From the NCBI GenBank assembly GCA_001986395.2, contig MQVO02000145.1:1-22294 (forward strand): a stretch of DNA of 22,294 bases, read 5' to 3'. Each line of letters begins with the position of its first letter. The first letter of the stretch is position 1. Below the pieces are notes generated by a model that saw only the letters and a list, made by a program, of their open reading frames with translations, had not been told where the DNA came from and ran no database searches. Of this stretch, positions 10,646-20,127 are shown piece by piece. The stretch is from Irpex lacteus (lineage: Eukaryota > Basidiomycota > Agaricomycetes > Polyporales > Irpicaceae). Both the position numbers and the translations under genes were made by a program.

Positions 10646-10761
10646 TTATCTAGGCGCCCATAGATCTGACGCATCGAAAAAGTTGTCAACGCGGGCGCTC
10701 CGGATTGATCTACACCCCTCTCTACCGAAAACCCCAGACCCTTAGGCTAGGCTCGTTCCCA
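10646..10761. repeat. Right inverted repeat of the DUF6589/helicase unit
   Basis: Partner of 4108-4260 in opposite orientation. The perfect core is 10699-10726, with weaker similarity out to about 10761 and an inner block at 10646-10673. The motif GATCTACAC from the core occurs again at about 10626, inside the unit, which could be a subterminal protein-binding repeat. The helicase start codon is 142 bp inward of the inner block. Confidence 0.75.
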
Positions 10762-10809
10762 GCCGCTTTCGGATCAGTCGTTCCTCCTTGATGCGTAAGC
10801 GGCTGGAAT

Positions 10810-10893
10810 ATCTTGACCGTGAAACTCGACCCCCCTCTTAGCGCTGGACCGTGTGAAACCATACTTAGAAAATTCGCGCGTTCGAGGGTGGCT
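10810..10893. repeat. Left terminal inverted repeat of the 779 bp element
   Basis: Matches the reverse complement of 11504-11588. Positions 10822-10872 are a 51 bp perfect match to 11526-11576, including ACTCGACCCCCCTCTTAGCG. Scattered mismatches occur on both sides of that run. Confidence 0.9.
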
Positions 10894-11503
10894 CGACGGC
10901 TTCGTCTTCGCGTAGCTCAATAACAACTCACAGGATCAAGAATATTGCTTATAGACATCGATAGATACATATAATACGTACAAAATTTATATACTAAAAT
11001 AGTTGTGAAATGTGCATCTACTGCCGCGAGCCCTCTCAGTCTGCTTACAGAATCACTATAGAAAGCAAGAAAACGGAATAAAGCAGATATCTGGCCCCAC
11101 AGTGATTAATTGACGCAAAATTAACGCTTGTTGTGCAGCTATGTACACAGAATAAGTGAGTAGACTGTGTTCGTATGCGGGCGCCTATATCAGGCCACCA
11201 TGGGTTGCCGCACTTAGGCTCTCTGTACCTCGCCGATGAGTACGGCCAGCGAAACTAAACATGCCAACGCGATGAAAAACACTCCTTGAAGCTTTCTCAA
11301 GCACATTTGAGTGGTTCTTGGGTATACTGAGGCCCAATACGGCATCAGTAAGCCTTCCATACAGTCACAGAGAACCAACCGTTAAGCATATGGTGAGAAA
11401 GCGTATACAATAAATAATCCTTGAAAGAATTAAAGACACTTTCTATTAACTGTTTAAAGAATCGGATGAGGTGGTGAGCGTGTGGTACAAGGTCGATGCA
11501 AAT

Positions 11504-11588
11504 GAGCAGCCGTCGAAAGCGCGATTTTTCTAAGTATGGTTTCACACGGTCCAGCGCTAAGAGGGGGGTCGAGTTTTACGGTCAAGAT
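11504..11588. repeat. Right terminal inverted repeat of the 779 bp element
   Basis: Inverted partner of 10810-10893 with the 51 bp perfect run at 11526-11576. The near identity of the two arms suggests a recent insertion compared with the more diverged repeats of the DUF6589/helicase unit. Confidence 0.9.
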
Positions 11589-11678
11589 TTACCAGTCCGC
11601 TCGCAAGCTCGCGCCTCCCTTTGATGTCTTTGATGGAGGCACGTGGCAGCTTGTGATCGGATCTGGCTGGCGAGTCTA

Positions 11679-11702
11679 CTATGGGTGACCCAGTAATGAA
11701 AC
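11679..11702. repeat. Left terminal inverted repeat of the 686 bp element
   Basis: 24 bp, identical to the reverse complement of 12341-12364, and preceded by TA. Confidence 0.9.
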
Positions 11703-12340
11703 GGGACAGGAAGTGAAACAGACCTCAGTGCGGCACCTTCCACTTGTCCAATCATCTTCAAAAAATCACATCATATGTATATCTTCAGATAGACTATACA
11801 TGCAAAGTATTATACATGTAGACGGACGGTAGCGTGAATGAAAAATCGAATACCGTCTGCGAAGAGGTATAATCACGCCTCTCCGATCACTGATGGGCTT
11901 CTAGAGGCCGCCTCGATGAGCGGACTGGGAGGAAACTTGGGGAACACACTGTATATGACGATAGGATACACAGAAAAATACTTCTATGTATAGATACACA
12001 GTATGCGGCCAAGGGTTGTAGTTCAATGTGTGCGGGAGCGGAGGAGGCGTGACAATAGGCGCGGGATGCCATTTGATGTAGCATCACTGACCAATCGCGT
12101 CTTGCTGTGTACGCCTTCGGTGCGATCAGCTCACGGCGCTTGAGTGTGACGTACCGTGACGATGGCAAGATTTTGGCGGGCAAAAAGTCATGTTCGTGCG
12201 GGGCCTCCTGTACGACGATACCCCCACCAAAAAAATTGAACTTTGTAGAATCTATAACCAAGATGTACTGCTACCATAATATAAAATTTCCGAAGGCATA
12301 TTCGTGAGGAAAAGTGTAAAGGGACTAGAAGTGAAACACT

Positions 12341-12364
12341 GTTTCATTACTGGGTCACCCATAG
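12341..12364. repeat. Right terminal inverted repeat of the 686 bp element
   Basis: 24 bp, ends GGGTCACCCATAG, and is followed by TA. It is the exact inverted partner of 11679-11702. Confidence 0.9.
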
Positions 12365-12366
12365 TA

Positions 12367-12419
12367 CCCTTAGGCAGGCGGACGTCCCAAAGTTTTTCGA
12401 AGTCCGCTGGCCTAAAGGG
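12367..12419. repeat. Imperfect hairpin beside the 686 bp element
   Basis: CCCTTAGGCAGGCGGAC (12367-12383) can pair with GTCCGCTGGCCTAAAGGG (12402-12419), about 15 of 18 positions, around an 18 bp loop. It begins directly after the TA at the right end of the 686 bp element. Function is unknown; it could be a preferred insertion target or a remnant of another element. Confidence 0.5.
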
Positions 12420-12748
12420 GACGGAGCCTCGGCGACGTCCGACGTCTGGGAACGAGACTAGGAACATGAATCCGAAAGCCCTGAGCTGCTCTCCCGCCGC
12501 GTACCGTGGTTTAATTTTCTGAGAATACAAAAAGAGTTGTGTTGTATTTCTTACCAGTTACCCGATAACCATCCTGACCATCTTCACGCTACCGGATGTA
12601 GTCGATATGCGAACCCTATGAGAATTCCCCTCAGGCGGTTCGCTCACTTGTCAGAGAACTATGTCCCGAACTGCCATTTGTATTGCTCCCGTAGAGTACA
12701 GCGCGTGTGATAGAAACATAAGCGAGTGATGCGCATTCATGAGCAACT
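12420..12748. other. Intergenic, 3' flank of the PIG-F gene
   Basis: No gene is supported here. The part next to 12748 is presumably the 3' untranslated region of the PIG-F gene. A 92-residue minus-strand frame that overlaps the transposon end has no family resemblance. Confidence 0.5.
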
Positions 12749-13958
12749 CTAGTTGCTTTTCTGCTTGATCTTCTTGCTCGAAGACTTCTTCGATTTCACA
12801 TCGCTGCGTTCGGCCGTTATACCGAGTAGAACAATCTCTTTGAGGTTGTTGACCACCAACGCCCACAGAGACCCGAGTATGTACCCAAACATTGCGCCCC
12901 AGGCCGGAGTCAATGGCCAGGCCTATAGAGTGCAACTGAGAATTGTGGATATGGTAAGTTTCCAACGTTACACACCTGCCATGGACGTTCCCAATCAAGC
13001 CCGATGGGAATGACGCCTGTCCAACAGCCTAGAAATGCGCCGATAACAGGGTATACGAGGCTTCGTTCAATGGGGGTACGTGGACTGGAAGAAAGAAGCC
13101 GTGTTGAGGAGCCTAACGAACAGGACGTATGGAAGGGGGACACACTTCATTTCTGCGAACAAACGTATCCACGCCATGCGCCTCATAAGAGAATCGGAGT
13201 CCGAGGATAGAGTTGGCGGACCGATCACGTAGGCTGGCGTCCAAACTGTTAGCAAAGCTAATAAAAGCCCCAGCAAATAGGTTGACGCTATATGGCTGTT
13301 TGTGTGCTCTCAGATTTTGACCACCCTCTGGTTTCGAGGGCTAACCCACCTAGAAATTGGAGCCCCAAACAATACGATCATTGTGTGGTATGCAACAGAG
13401 GCAGCCAAGGTAACAGCTGCAGCCTTTATCGTGACCTGATATAGGAATAAAGAGAAAGGAGACTAAATAGCCATTTTCTTCGAACGGGTGACTACATACT
13501 TGAGGCTTCTGGCTGTCCCACTCTTTTTGACGTAAGATACGCTCAGCCTTCTGTGCCTCAGTCTCCGCCGGCTGTTCCTCAGCTCCGGTTTCTGAGTGGA
13601 TAGAAGCATCCAGTTTCCACTGACGGACCCAACCCGCCCACCACCACTGCAACACTAAAACACCGAGACACATCCAAGCGACCGTTCGCCATGGTGTCTC
13701 CGTCAGGACCTCTATGGGGGCACGTTTTGGTCGTGACTTGTATTGAGCTGGCGTCGAAAGATCCGCGAACGCGCTCATAGGAAGAAAAACAGCGGTGAAC
13801 GCGAGGAGACTGGTGTGCACGCCAACCAAGGACGTATATCGTGCATAGGGGAAGAATGCTCGTTGTTGATTGCTGCCGTGATTGTGTTGCAATTGAGATG
13901 GGCCAGACTTCGTTTTGGGCTGCGTAGCAACAGTGTTGCGCAGCACCGTCGGGGCCAT
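12749..13958 (-). CDS. GPI11: GPI11/PIG-F, GPI ethanolamine-phosphate transferase subunit
   Basis: Five exons, 13958-13500, 13435-13350, 13295-13146, 13084-12976 and 12922-12749, with introns of 53-64 bp, give an intact 325-residue membrane protein. PIG-F/Gpi11 is the ER membrane partner of the enzymes that add phosphoethanolamine to mannoses of the GPI anchor precursor. The best signature is near the C-terminus: 'GCWTGVIPIGLDWERPWQ' followed by 'AWPLTP', preceded by 'SDSDSLMRRMAWIRLFAE'. Hydrophobic segments occur at about 41-62, 92-110, 155-177, 186-205 and in the last 80 residues. The C-terminus is lysine-rich (SKKSSSKKIKQKSN). The start at 13958 is the first ATG of the frame; upstream in-frame codons include no ATG. 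Intron 2 needs the acceptor at 13296 rather than the nearer AG at 13288 to keep the frame. It is a conserved single-copy gene and is probably functional. Confidence 0.88.
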
Positions 13959-15690
13959 CCTGCTGGCTGCTGAAGAGAGAGAGAAGGTTGTAGATGCGGT
14001 CAATCACGAAACCCGGTAGTCTTGTGCGGGAATGAGGCTATGGGCGCTAATCCAGCGTTCAGCGTCTGGTTGTTAGAAGTTGGCGCTTCCAAATTCTTCC
14101 GTTCACCACCAACGTGTTACCAGCTGCAGGAAACGACGTTGACACTGACCAAAAAGAGTCTGCCTTTTCTGGACCTTCGGATGGCTTGACATACAATACA
14201 AACCTTGTACTGGCAGTCTCCGCGCTTGTGTATGCTTAGAAGTTCGGGGGGTTGATGAACCGCGAAAACCTAATAGCCCACAACTTGTGCAACCTGTCAC
14301 ATATCATACACATGTTGCTCGAAGTGAGTGCTCATCCCAGAGATATGGCTTATAATACTGTCCTAATTTTTGCACGACAGATGTGCTGATCGTGTGTGAT
14401 GTGGCTTCCACCGACTGAGAACGGAGACATCTTTGGGGAGAATCCAAAGGGGTATATCCCGTTCACTGCGGGGCATGCCAGCCATCATCGCACCACTTGA
14501 AAGCCGTTGGTCATTTACAGGTGACCGCTCGAGAGGTACATAAAACCGCTCTTACCTGTGCGATCTCACGCTGACCCCGATCGGGGACCTTTTACAGTTC
14601 GTATTCTGCCTAATGCGTCCATGACGATGATGATACGTGCAGTAAGAAGCTCGTTATCTCTTCCGAAATGTTCAATTCCGGAGCGTTTGGAAGAACATAC
14701 TACTGTGGTCACTTTTCGTTGGCGTACGAATGCTTCTCAGTCGCTAATAACGACGTACAATGCCATCAAGGAGTGTCTATGGGAAGCTTCTGACCCTCTT
14801 TTGCGACGAGGATCACCGCGTTGGCGTCATGATACCTTGAGATATCATCTGCGATGTAGTTCCTCGTCTCCAATACTTTGTCTCTATGAAACTAAACTTA
14901 CTTGTTTACTGTTCTTCAGGTCTGAATGAGGAAACGACAGGATGAGAACTATAGAGACACGCCAGAGCGCTCCGCTCACGATGTCTACCTCTGCACTATG
15001 AGAAGCGTGTGAAGATCGTCCAACTGAAACACACTGAGAAAAGGGGGGGGAAATACAATGTGACTCGACAAGTATGTGCCCTTTGCCACTGCCCACGTTG
15101 CCACCGCCATTCTATGGGATCGTTGAACGCGATATTCTGCAGAGCGATCCTTTCAGATACATTTCCGTGTCACAGCCTCGCCGCACAGAATGTGACTTCT
15201 CTGTAGTCACCCGTGTGGCGTGCGGATAGCTTTTGCGGAGTGTCCCGTCTGCTCTGTTAGCACTGACTTGTGCTCCTTCTGAGCTACTAACTGCAACAAT
15301 TATTCAGATTGGTACGAGATTATCATTCTACCGTACGGCGCAAGTATATAACCGTGAGATCCCCTCGACGTTTTTTTCTTCTCTTACCACAGCAAGGTGT
15401 CCGAGCTATGTACGTGCAAATATGTAGAATGAACCAACATTCTCGGCATTGGCATGCCATTTTGTGTTACTCGCGGATATCACTACCAGGAAAAGGGTCT
15501 TGTCCAAGAGCATAACGCGTGTGTTCCTGGGGGGTCCCTGGCAATTTTTTCTCGCCGGTCGACGGACTTCTTGCGGTGGCGCGAAAAGCTGTCGTTCTCC
15601 ATTCTACCTCGCGGGTCTATCGGGACGAGATTCTGCATCAACAACGGGATATCTCTGGAGTCTACGCAACGCCCTTGCCTTGTACACGAT
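13959..15690. other. Gene-poor region of 1.7 kb
   Basis: The first few hundred bases are the likely promoter and 5' untranslated region of the PIG-F gene. The rest has reading frames of up to 123 residues on both strands, none with motifs I recognise. No tRNA, repeat or transposon end was found. Decayed gene remnants are possible given the neighbouring broken gene. Confidence 0.45.
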
Positions 15691-17555
15691 TCAGGGAAAC
15701 GGATACGTCGACTGGTACGGTTTGTCCCATTGTATCTGAGCTATTCTGTAGCCAACATGATGAGCTCTAGGGTTTGGCTTTCCCGGACGGTCGTGTCCAC
15801 CCAGAAAACGCGGGGGTAGGCTGTTGTCATGCGATACACGCTCCGCATGCACTTCCTCTTCGTACATGGCAGCCAGGCTTGTGGCATCCAATTGTTGGAG
15901 CCGGACGTATTTCAAAATCTCGGTTTTCACGCCTCTGTTCAGGTCCTTTGCGGCCTGCCTCATTGCAGCAACACCGTGGCGCAATATCGCGCTTGCCCTA
16001 AGCCGTGTTTGTTCGTCTGCAGATGGAAGAAATCCTTTGCCTTGGGTAAGGAACGTTGTTGGGTACTTCATCTGCCGTGCCTGAAAAGACAGGACCGAGT
16101 CACCTGAACAAACCGTTGACCGTAGATCAAGTCGCTCAAGCTCGATTTTATCCCGGATACAGATGCTATTGGTGCCACCAAGCAATTCTGGGGCAAATTT
16201 CTGTTGAACGAGCCCATTCGTTCACCATGACTGAACGACAATTGAGACGGTAAATGTGCTTACCCCACACATATCAGCGAGTATTGATCTTGTTTTGCAG
16301 TGATTGAGGGTCAAGTATTCAGCGGTTGCCTGGATTTCTGAGAGCCACTGCCATCCAAGTGACTGTTGCGATGACCGCTTCCTGAACTTAAACCTGTCAG
16401 ATTTCTGCTGTTGTTCGTGAATTGTGTCCATCTGTTGACCTCCTATTTTAGCTATCGAACCTACACGCGATAGTATATGCTGACGCGCTCACCAATCTGC
16501 AGGAGAACATTATAAAACTTGCTCCTGCTTCAATGCAAACGACGGCATGGAAAAAACCCGATACAAAGCACAAATTGGTTGCTACATCATGCTCCTTCTC
16601 TAAGATCTGAGCTGCAACTATACCTTCCTCGGATGCCGGTATCTGCACGAGAATTCAACCGCAATTCCTCTCGCAAACCACCACTGGACTTACAGAGACG
16701 ACGAGACGCTTTCGATCCATCTCATGACTCTCGTATTTCCCGACCATACGTAGTGCATGAGACACGATGTCTTCTGAAGAGCCGAAGTGTGGGTCTAGGA
16801 AGATAAAGTGGTGACCTGGCACTGTATTCATGAGTGCCACGCTCAACTGTACGAGCTATAGTACCGCGGACAAAAGTCAGCGATGAGAGCTTAATCTCGG
16901 GAGAACACATATAGGTGCGTACATATAATTCTGCAGCCTCAATGGTGGCTGCGTTGACATCGAGGTTCTGTAGACTTTTTGGTCCGGCACATGAGTCTTC
17001 GGTTTCTCATGTGAAATGCAAAGTATCCGCACCTGTGGTCATCCAGCGTACGCCTGACCGCTACCCATGCGTAGAACGCCGTCTCTCGGATCGACAAGCC
17101 TTGAACCGCGCTCGCCGTGTCGAGCATGGTGCTCACGAAAGGCAATTCTGTCAACACTAGGAAACAGAACGGTATTCGCATGAGCCACAGCAAGATATGC
17201 AACTTCCGGTCCGGAAGAACCACGCAGAAGACGAACCATCGAAATTGACTGTCTGTGCGACAATGGCTGTGCCGCTCCGGCGTACCGTGTCCCACACGCT
17301 GTCTCGGCACCTCAAGGGTCTCCCATCATTCAATGAGCGGTTCCGCGCTGTTTGGTTCTCTCGGTCGCCCAAGAGCAGCGGACTGTTCGCCGTCCTCATC
17401 CATTCGACAAGTTTCGCGAGCTGCTTGTCGGTCACGGGCTCGTCCACTTCGAGTCGCTGTGGTGGAGCGTGCTTCACATCCTGGTCGCCAGACGTCATAT
17501 GCGTGGCGCTTAAGTTCGGGGAGTTAGTCGCTTTGTCCGATGCTTTCTTTGACAT
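15691..17555 (-). pseudogene. Decayed transaldolase-like gene
   Basis: Minus-strand exons joined through GT-AG introns at 17032-16975, 16922-16856, 16693-16643 and 16492-16432 give blocks that line up with transaldolase: 'RRSGTAIVAQTVNFD', 'VQLSVALMNTVPGHHF', 'IPASEEGIVAAQILEKEHD', 'NLCFVSGFFHAVVCIEAGAS', a residue run ending 'CRLMDTIHE', and a C-terminal 'YPTTFLTQGKGFLPSADEQ'. Transaldolase moves a three-carbon unit in the pentose phosphate pathway through a Schiff-base lysine in '(L/I)IK(I/L)(P/A)(A/S)'. Here that position reads 'VVS-IPAS', so the lysine is missing. The catalytic Asp of 'VADTGDF' is also replaced (VAQTVNF), and the 'TTNPSL' and 'SPFVGRI' motifs are lost. The frame breaks near 17225, 17165 and 16200-16265. 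An 80-residue N-terminal extension is unexplained. The 3' limit is approximate. Pseudogene is likely; a diverged non-enzymatic paralogue with sequencing indels is possible. Confidence 0.6.
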
Positions 17556-18936
17556 TGCAATTGACTTTAGTGCGTGTACAGGGTAAGATGGAGGGAGGTT
17601 GATGAATTCCGCCTACGTGCCGCGCTCAAGCCTTATACCTTTGCGCACAATGGCCATAGTTGTGGCCGCCGCTAGGGCCTTTCACGTACTTCAACGATGG
17701 GCCAAGGTACGTCGTCAATGCTATGGCCGTGCTATCTGGAATGGCCACGGGCAGTTACAAGACAGAAGGATGTTTTGGGCGCCTAGGCGTATCGGCCACT
17801 CCCCAGGCACGCACGCGTTGGAGTCCGCGGATAGACCACTGTTCGGAATGTGATCTATCGTATGTTCTCACGAGCACCACCTACCATGGGGCGTTCATTG
17901 GGCCACAAATCCCTTAGTTGGCAAAGAAGCGTTAAGACACCGTAATCGGCATGTCGGCCATTGGCGGGTTCGCATATCGTCAGGAACTCATCTTGCTCTG
18001 AACCCGCTATTGCTCTTTTAGTACCGCTCTATGTACTGAACTCAGTCGGATTAATAGCCTGCTTAGCATCCTTCGATATCGATGTGTGTACCAATGGACT
18101 CTATACCGCAAATTTTACGGCCAACTATGCCGGACGTACCTACCTTTGAGGAAGCTGTATTCTGTTCATTCCGCGGGTACGCACAAATCAACGCAACGCC
18201 GCTGTTTTCAAACAGAGAAATAAAAAGCACGATACTCTAACGGTCAGGCTCGCGCTGATGAAATCATATATTCAATCTAGTATCCACGAGACTGGCAATC
18301 TGCGAGAGACCTGCAGTTAGCGCAAAGGCGTTTCGGTAGGTCGGAACGATCCGAATGCCGCACTGCATAATAGAACTTGAAAGGAAATACCGATGAGAGC
18401 CTAACAGAACGCAATTTTTTTCTAGAGTCAAACCACTTTGGGGGAACAAGGCCCTGCAATCTTGTTCTCGCCCGTTCGTCCCTGTCGCCACATATGACAG
18501 ACATACGCGTGGTCTCGCTACTGAGTGGCGTGGCTGACTGAGAAAGCTGCAACGCGAAAATGCGAGCGATGTGCGCATCGTGCACGCTGCACTTGAGTTA
18601 TGCCGCTCGTACCGGAGTGTGCGAAATGGCCTGTGAACAAGATTACCATTAACAGTATTTGAATACAAGTTTCGCAAAAAGGGAGAAGACGTATCGGACA
18701 GACGGCCGCGCTTTCCCGAGTCTGGTCGGAAAGCGAGGTGGGTATGAAACTAGACAGGATAGCAGGTGCTACGATAGCGACGCAATGACGAAACAAAGCA
18801 GAGCATTGTGGAGCAGTATCAACGATGAGGATGTGCGGGTACTATAGATGAAATAAGAATGCGTGTGGAACCAGGCCCATACGCTGAAGGAAGGAGTTGA
18901 AATACCCCCCTCTTGGTGGAGGAGTAATGTTTTGGT
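17556..18936. other. Gene-poor region of 1.4 kb
   Basis: No gene is supported between the transaldolase-like sequence and the bZIP gene. A 137-residue minus-strand frame (18264-18677) and short plus-strand frames show no known motif and no consistent splicing. The sequence next to 18936 is the likely 3' untranslated region of the bZIP gene. Confidence 0.45.
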
Positions 18937-20127
18937 CTAACCACGATCGGGGTAAGTGTGCCACTGAGAGAGCGGTGCTTGTCCCGTCCCATACGCAGAT
19001 AGTGAGGAGGAATAACCGTTAGATTGAGGTAGTTGATGCACATCCTTCGTATGCCGTAATTCCAACGTCATTCACCATGTATGAGCAATAGTATAGGTGT
19101 TACGTACAGCATAGGAGTCTTCTTCGACCTTCACATATCCACATGTATTGGCATAGTTTTGCCCATTAGCATGAGTTTGCGACACTTGACCGTCAGTACG
19201 TGCATATGAAGCGAACTGCTCCGTGGGCTGTAAAAGAAAATGATTACTAGGATCCGAAGTTCATGCCGTACACGTCCTGCGCGTGGCAGAGTGGAACAAA
19301 GGAAGGCACACTCGCCGAGAATGACGTCGTCGAAGGGCTCGAGGCGGTACTTTGATGACGGCGTTTCTGGCATGGGATACGCCAGAGGGTAGGATGTCAT
19401 AGGCGTCGTGGGCGAGCGTTGTTGTGTGATGGTGGTCGCGGAAGTGTGGGAATATGGCGTCAAGGAGGATGCTGTCGATAGCGGAGGGCTCGGTAGCTGA
19501 GTGTTTGCAAGCTGTAGAAAAACCATATGAGAACCACGCTACAAAGAACCATGCCTGTTGCTCGTCGCTCACCATGTATGGTTCGTCTGAGATTTGCATG
19601 CCTCGTCGCCGCTTGGCTTCGCGATCGAAGTGACGATCATCGTATGGGGAGAAACCATGATGTCGATGGTCTATATCGGGTCGAAGACGAGCATTCCTAG
19701 CCTCTAGTTGACGTCGCAACTCTTCAACTTCGCGGCTGAGTTGAACATTTTCTTGTTCCAGCTCACGAATGCGCATCAATGGCGGAGGCAAGCTCGAAAC
19801 CGAGTCCGGCGAAGCAGCGAGCGCATTCTGCAGCCTCACAACGGTCTGCTCGAGCTGGTGAAAGAGTAAATTAGGTTATGACAACGTTCGTCCACGATGC
19901 TGAAGCGCACCTGCTCAATATATGCCTTGCGCTTCGCACGATGCCTAGCTTGTGCTTTAGCTGATGAGAAGAGAAGTATGAGCTCCCATCACAAAGTTTT
20001 CCATCCACCGTACAGCGACCGACGCACCATTTCGACTGCGCTCGGGACGGTCCTGAGAGGATGCTGAAGAGGGTTGCCCGGTGAGTTGCTCAGAGGTGCC
20101 TGCCATGCTTAAGGATGAGCTAGGCAT
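18937..20127 (-). CDS. bZIP transcription factor
   Basis: Six exons, 20127-20028, 19960-19911, 19854-19573, 19511-19272, 19227-19108 and 19044-18937, encode about 299 residues. The basic region fits the bZIP rule exactly: N33-x7-R41-x9-L51, reading 'RNAKAQARHRAKRKAYIEQ', with the N-x-x-A-Q core of Yap/AP-1-like factors. Leucines 51 and 58 start the zipper, which is interrupted by a proline-containing loop (66-76) before a second heptad run with L82, L89 and L96. The rest is Ser/Thr/Pro- and then Gln/Asn/Tyr-rich, as in activation regions. Intron 2 lies exactly between basic region and zipper. Intron 4 (19271-19228) is only 44 bp and is the least certain junction, so about 20 residues before it may be intronic. 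The first in-frame ATG (20127) was chosen; 20106 is an alternative. Target genes are unknown. Confidence 0.82.

Larger units (their letters stand above)
4108..10761. mobile_element. Candidate autonomous mobile element: DUF6589 gene plus RecQ-like helicase between inverted repeats
   Basis: A unit of about 6.65 kb bounded by inverted repeats at 4108-4172 and 10699-10761 (28 bp perfect, about 85% over 65 bp), with a weaker second repeat block inside each (4231-4260 and 10646-10673). Between them are two intact convergent genes and almost nothing else. The starts lie 183 and 196 bp inside the perfect repeat cores, so the layout is close to mirror-symmetric. Unit type, ends and mobility are inferences. 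No target site duplication could be found, so the exact outer ends are uncertain and similarity may stop short of the true termini. Alternatives are a host gene pair flanked by two inverted copies of an unrelated short repeat, or a larger element whose real ends are elsewhere. Confidence 0.6.
10810..11588. mobile_element. Short non-autonomous inverted-repeat element (MITE-like)
   Basis: A 779 bp segment whose ends are inverted repeats of about 85 bp and which contains no convincing reading frame; its middle is AT-rich. The long termini and lack of coding content fit a non-autonomous DNA transposon. No clean target duplication was found: weak inverted similarity continues a few bases outside both ends (CTGGAATA and CTGGTAAA), so the true ends may lie slightly further out. 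It starts 48 bp outside the right repeat of the DUF6589/helicase unit but shares no sequence with it. Confidence 0.7.
11679..12364. mobile_element. Short TA-flanked non-autonomous DNA transposon (MITE)
   Basis: A 686 bp segment with perfect 24 bp terminal inverted repeats beginning CTATGGGTGACCC, flanked on both sides by TA (11677-11678 and 12365-12366). A TA target duplication is the hallmark of Tc1/mariner- and PIF/Harbinger-like elements, among others. Just inside each end is a 19 bp sequence in direct orientation, GGGACAGGAAGTGAAACAG at 11703 and GGGACTAGAAGTGAAACAC at 12321 (16 of 19 match), possibly a transposase-binding site. A 124-residue minus-strand frame inside has no recognisable motif, so I treat the element as non-coding. 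Confidence 0.82.

Noticed and set aside
11887..12261. 124-residue frame inside the 686 bp element as a transposase
   Set aside because: Too short, with no DDE or DNA-binding motif; the element looks non-autonomous.
4092..12401. A 16-base sequence GCGGACTTCGAAAAAC shared in opposite orientation by 4092-4107 and 12386-12401
   Set aside because: A single 16-mer pair is not improbable in 22 kb on both strands and the flanks do not match.
13283..13296. Apparent frameshift in the PIG-F gene after intron 2
   Set aside because: Using the acceptor at 13296 instead of the next AG keeps the frame and restores family-like sequence.
14558..14929. 123-residue plus-strand frame
   Set aside because: No recognisable domain, no upstream or downstream exons, and no codon pattern like the real genes nearby.
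18094..18240. Short frame starting 'MDSIPQ' as a second pheromone candidate
   Set aside because: It ends in 'STIL' with no CaaX cysteine.
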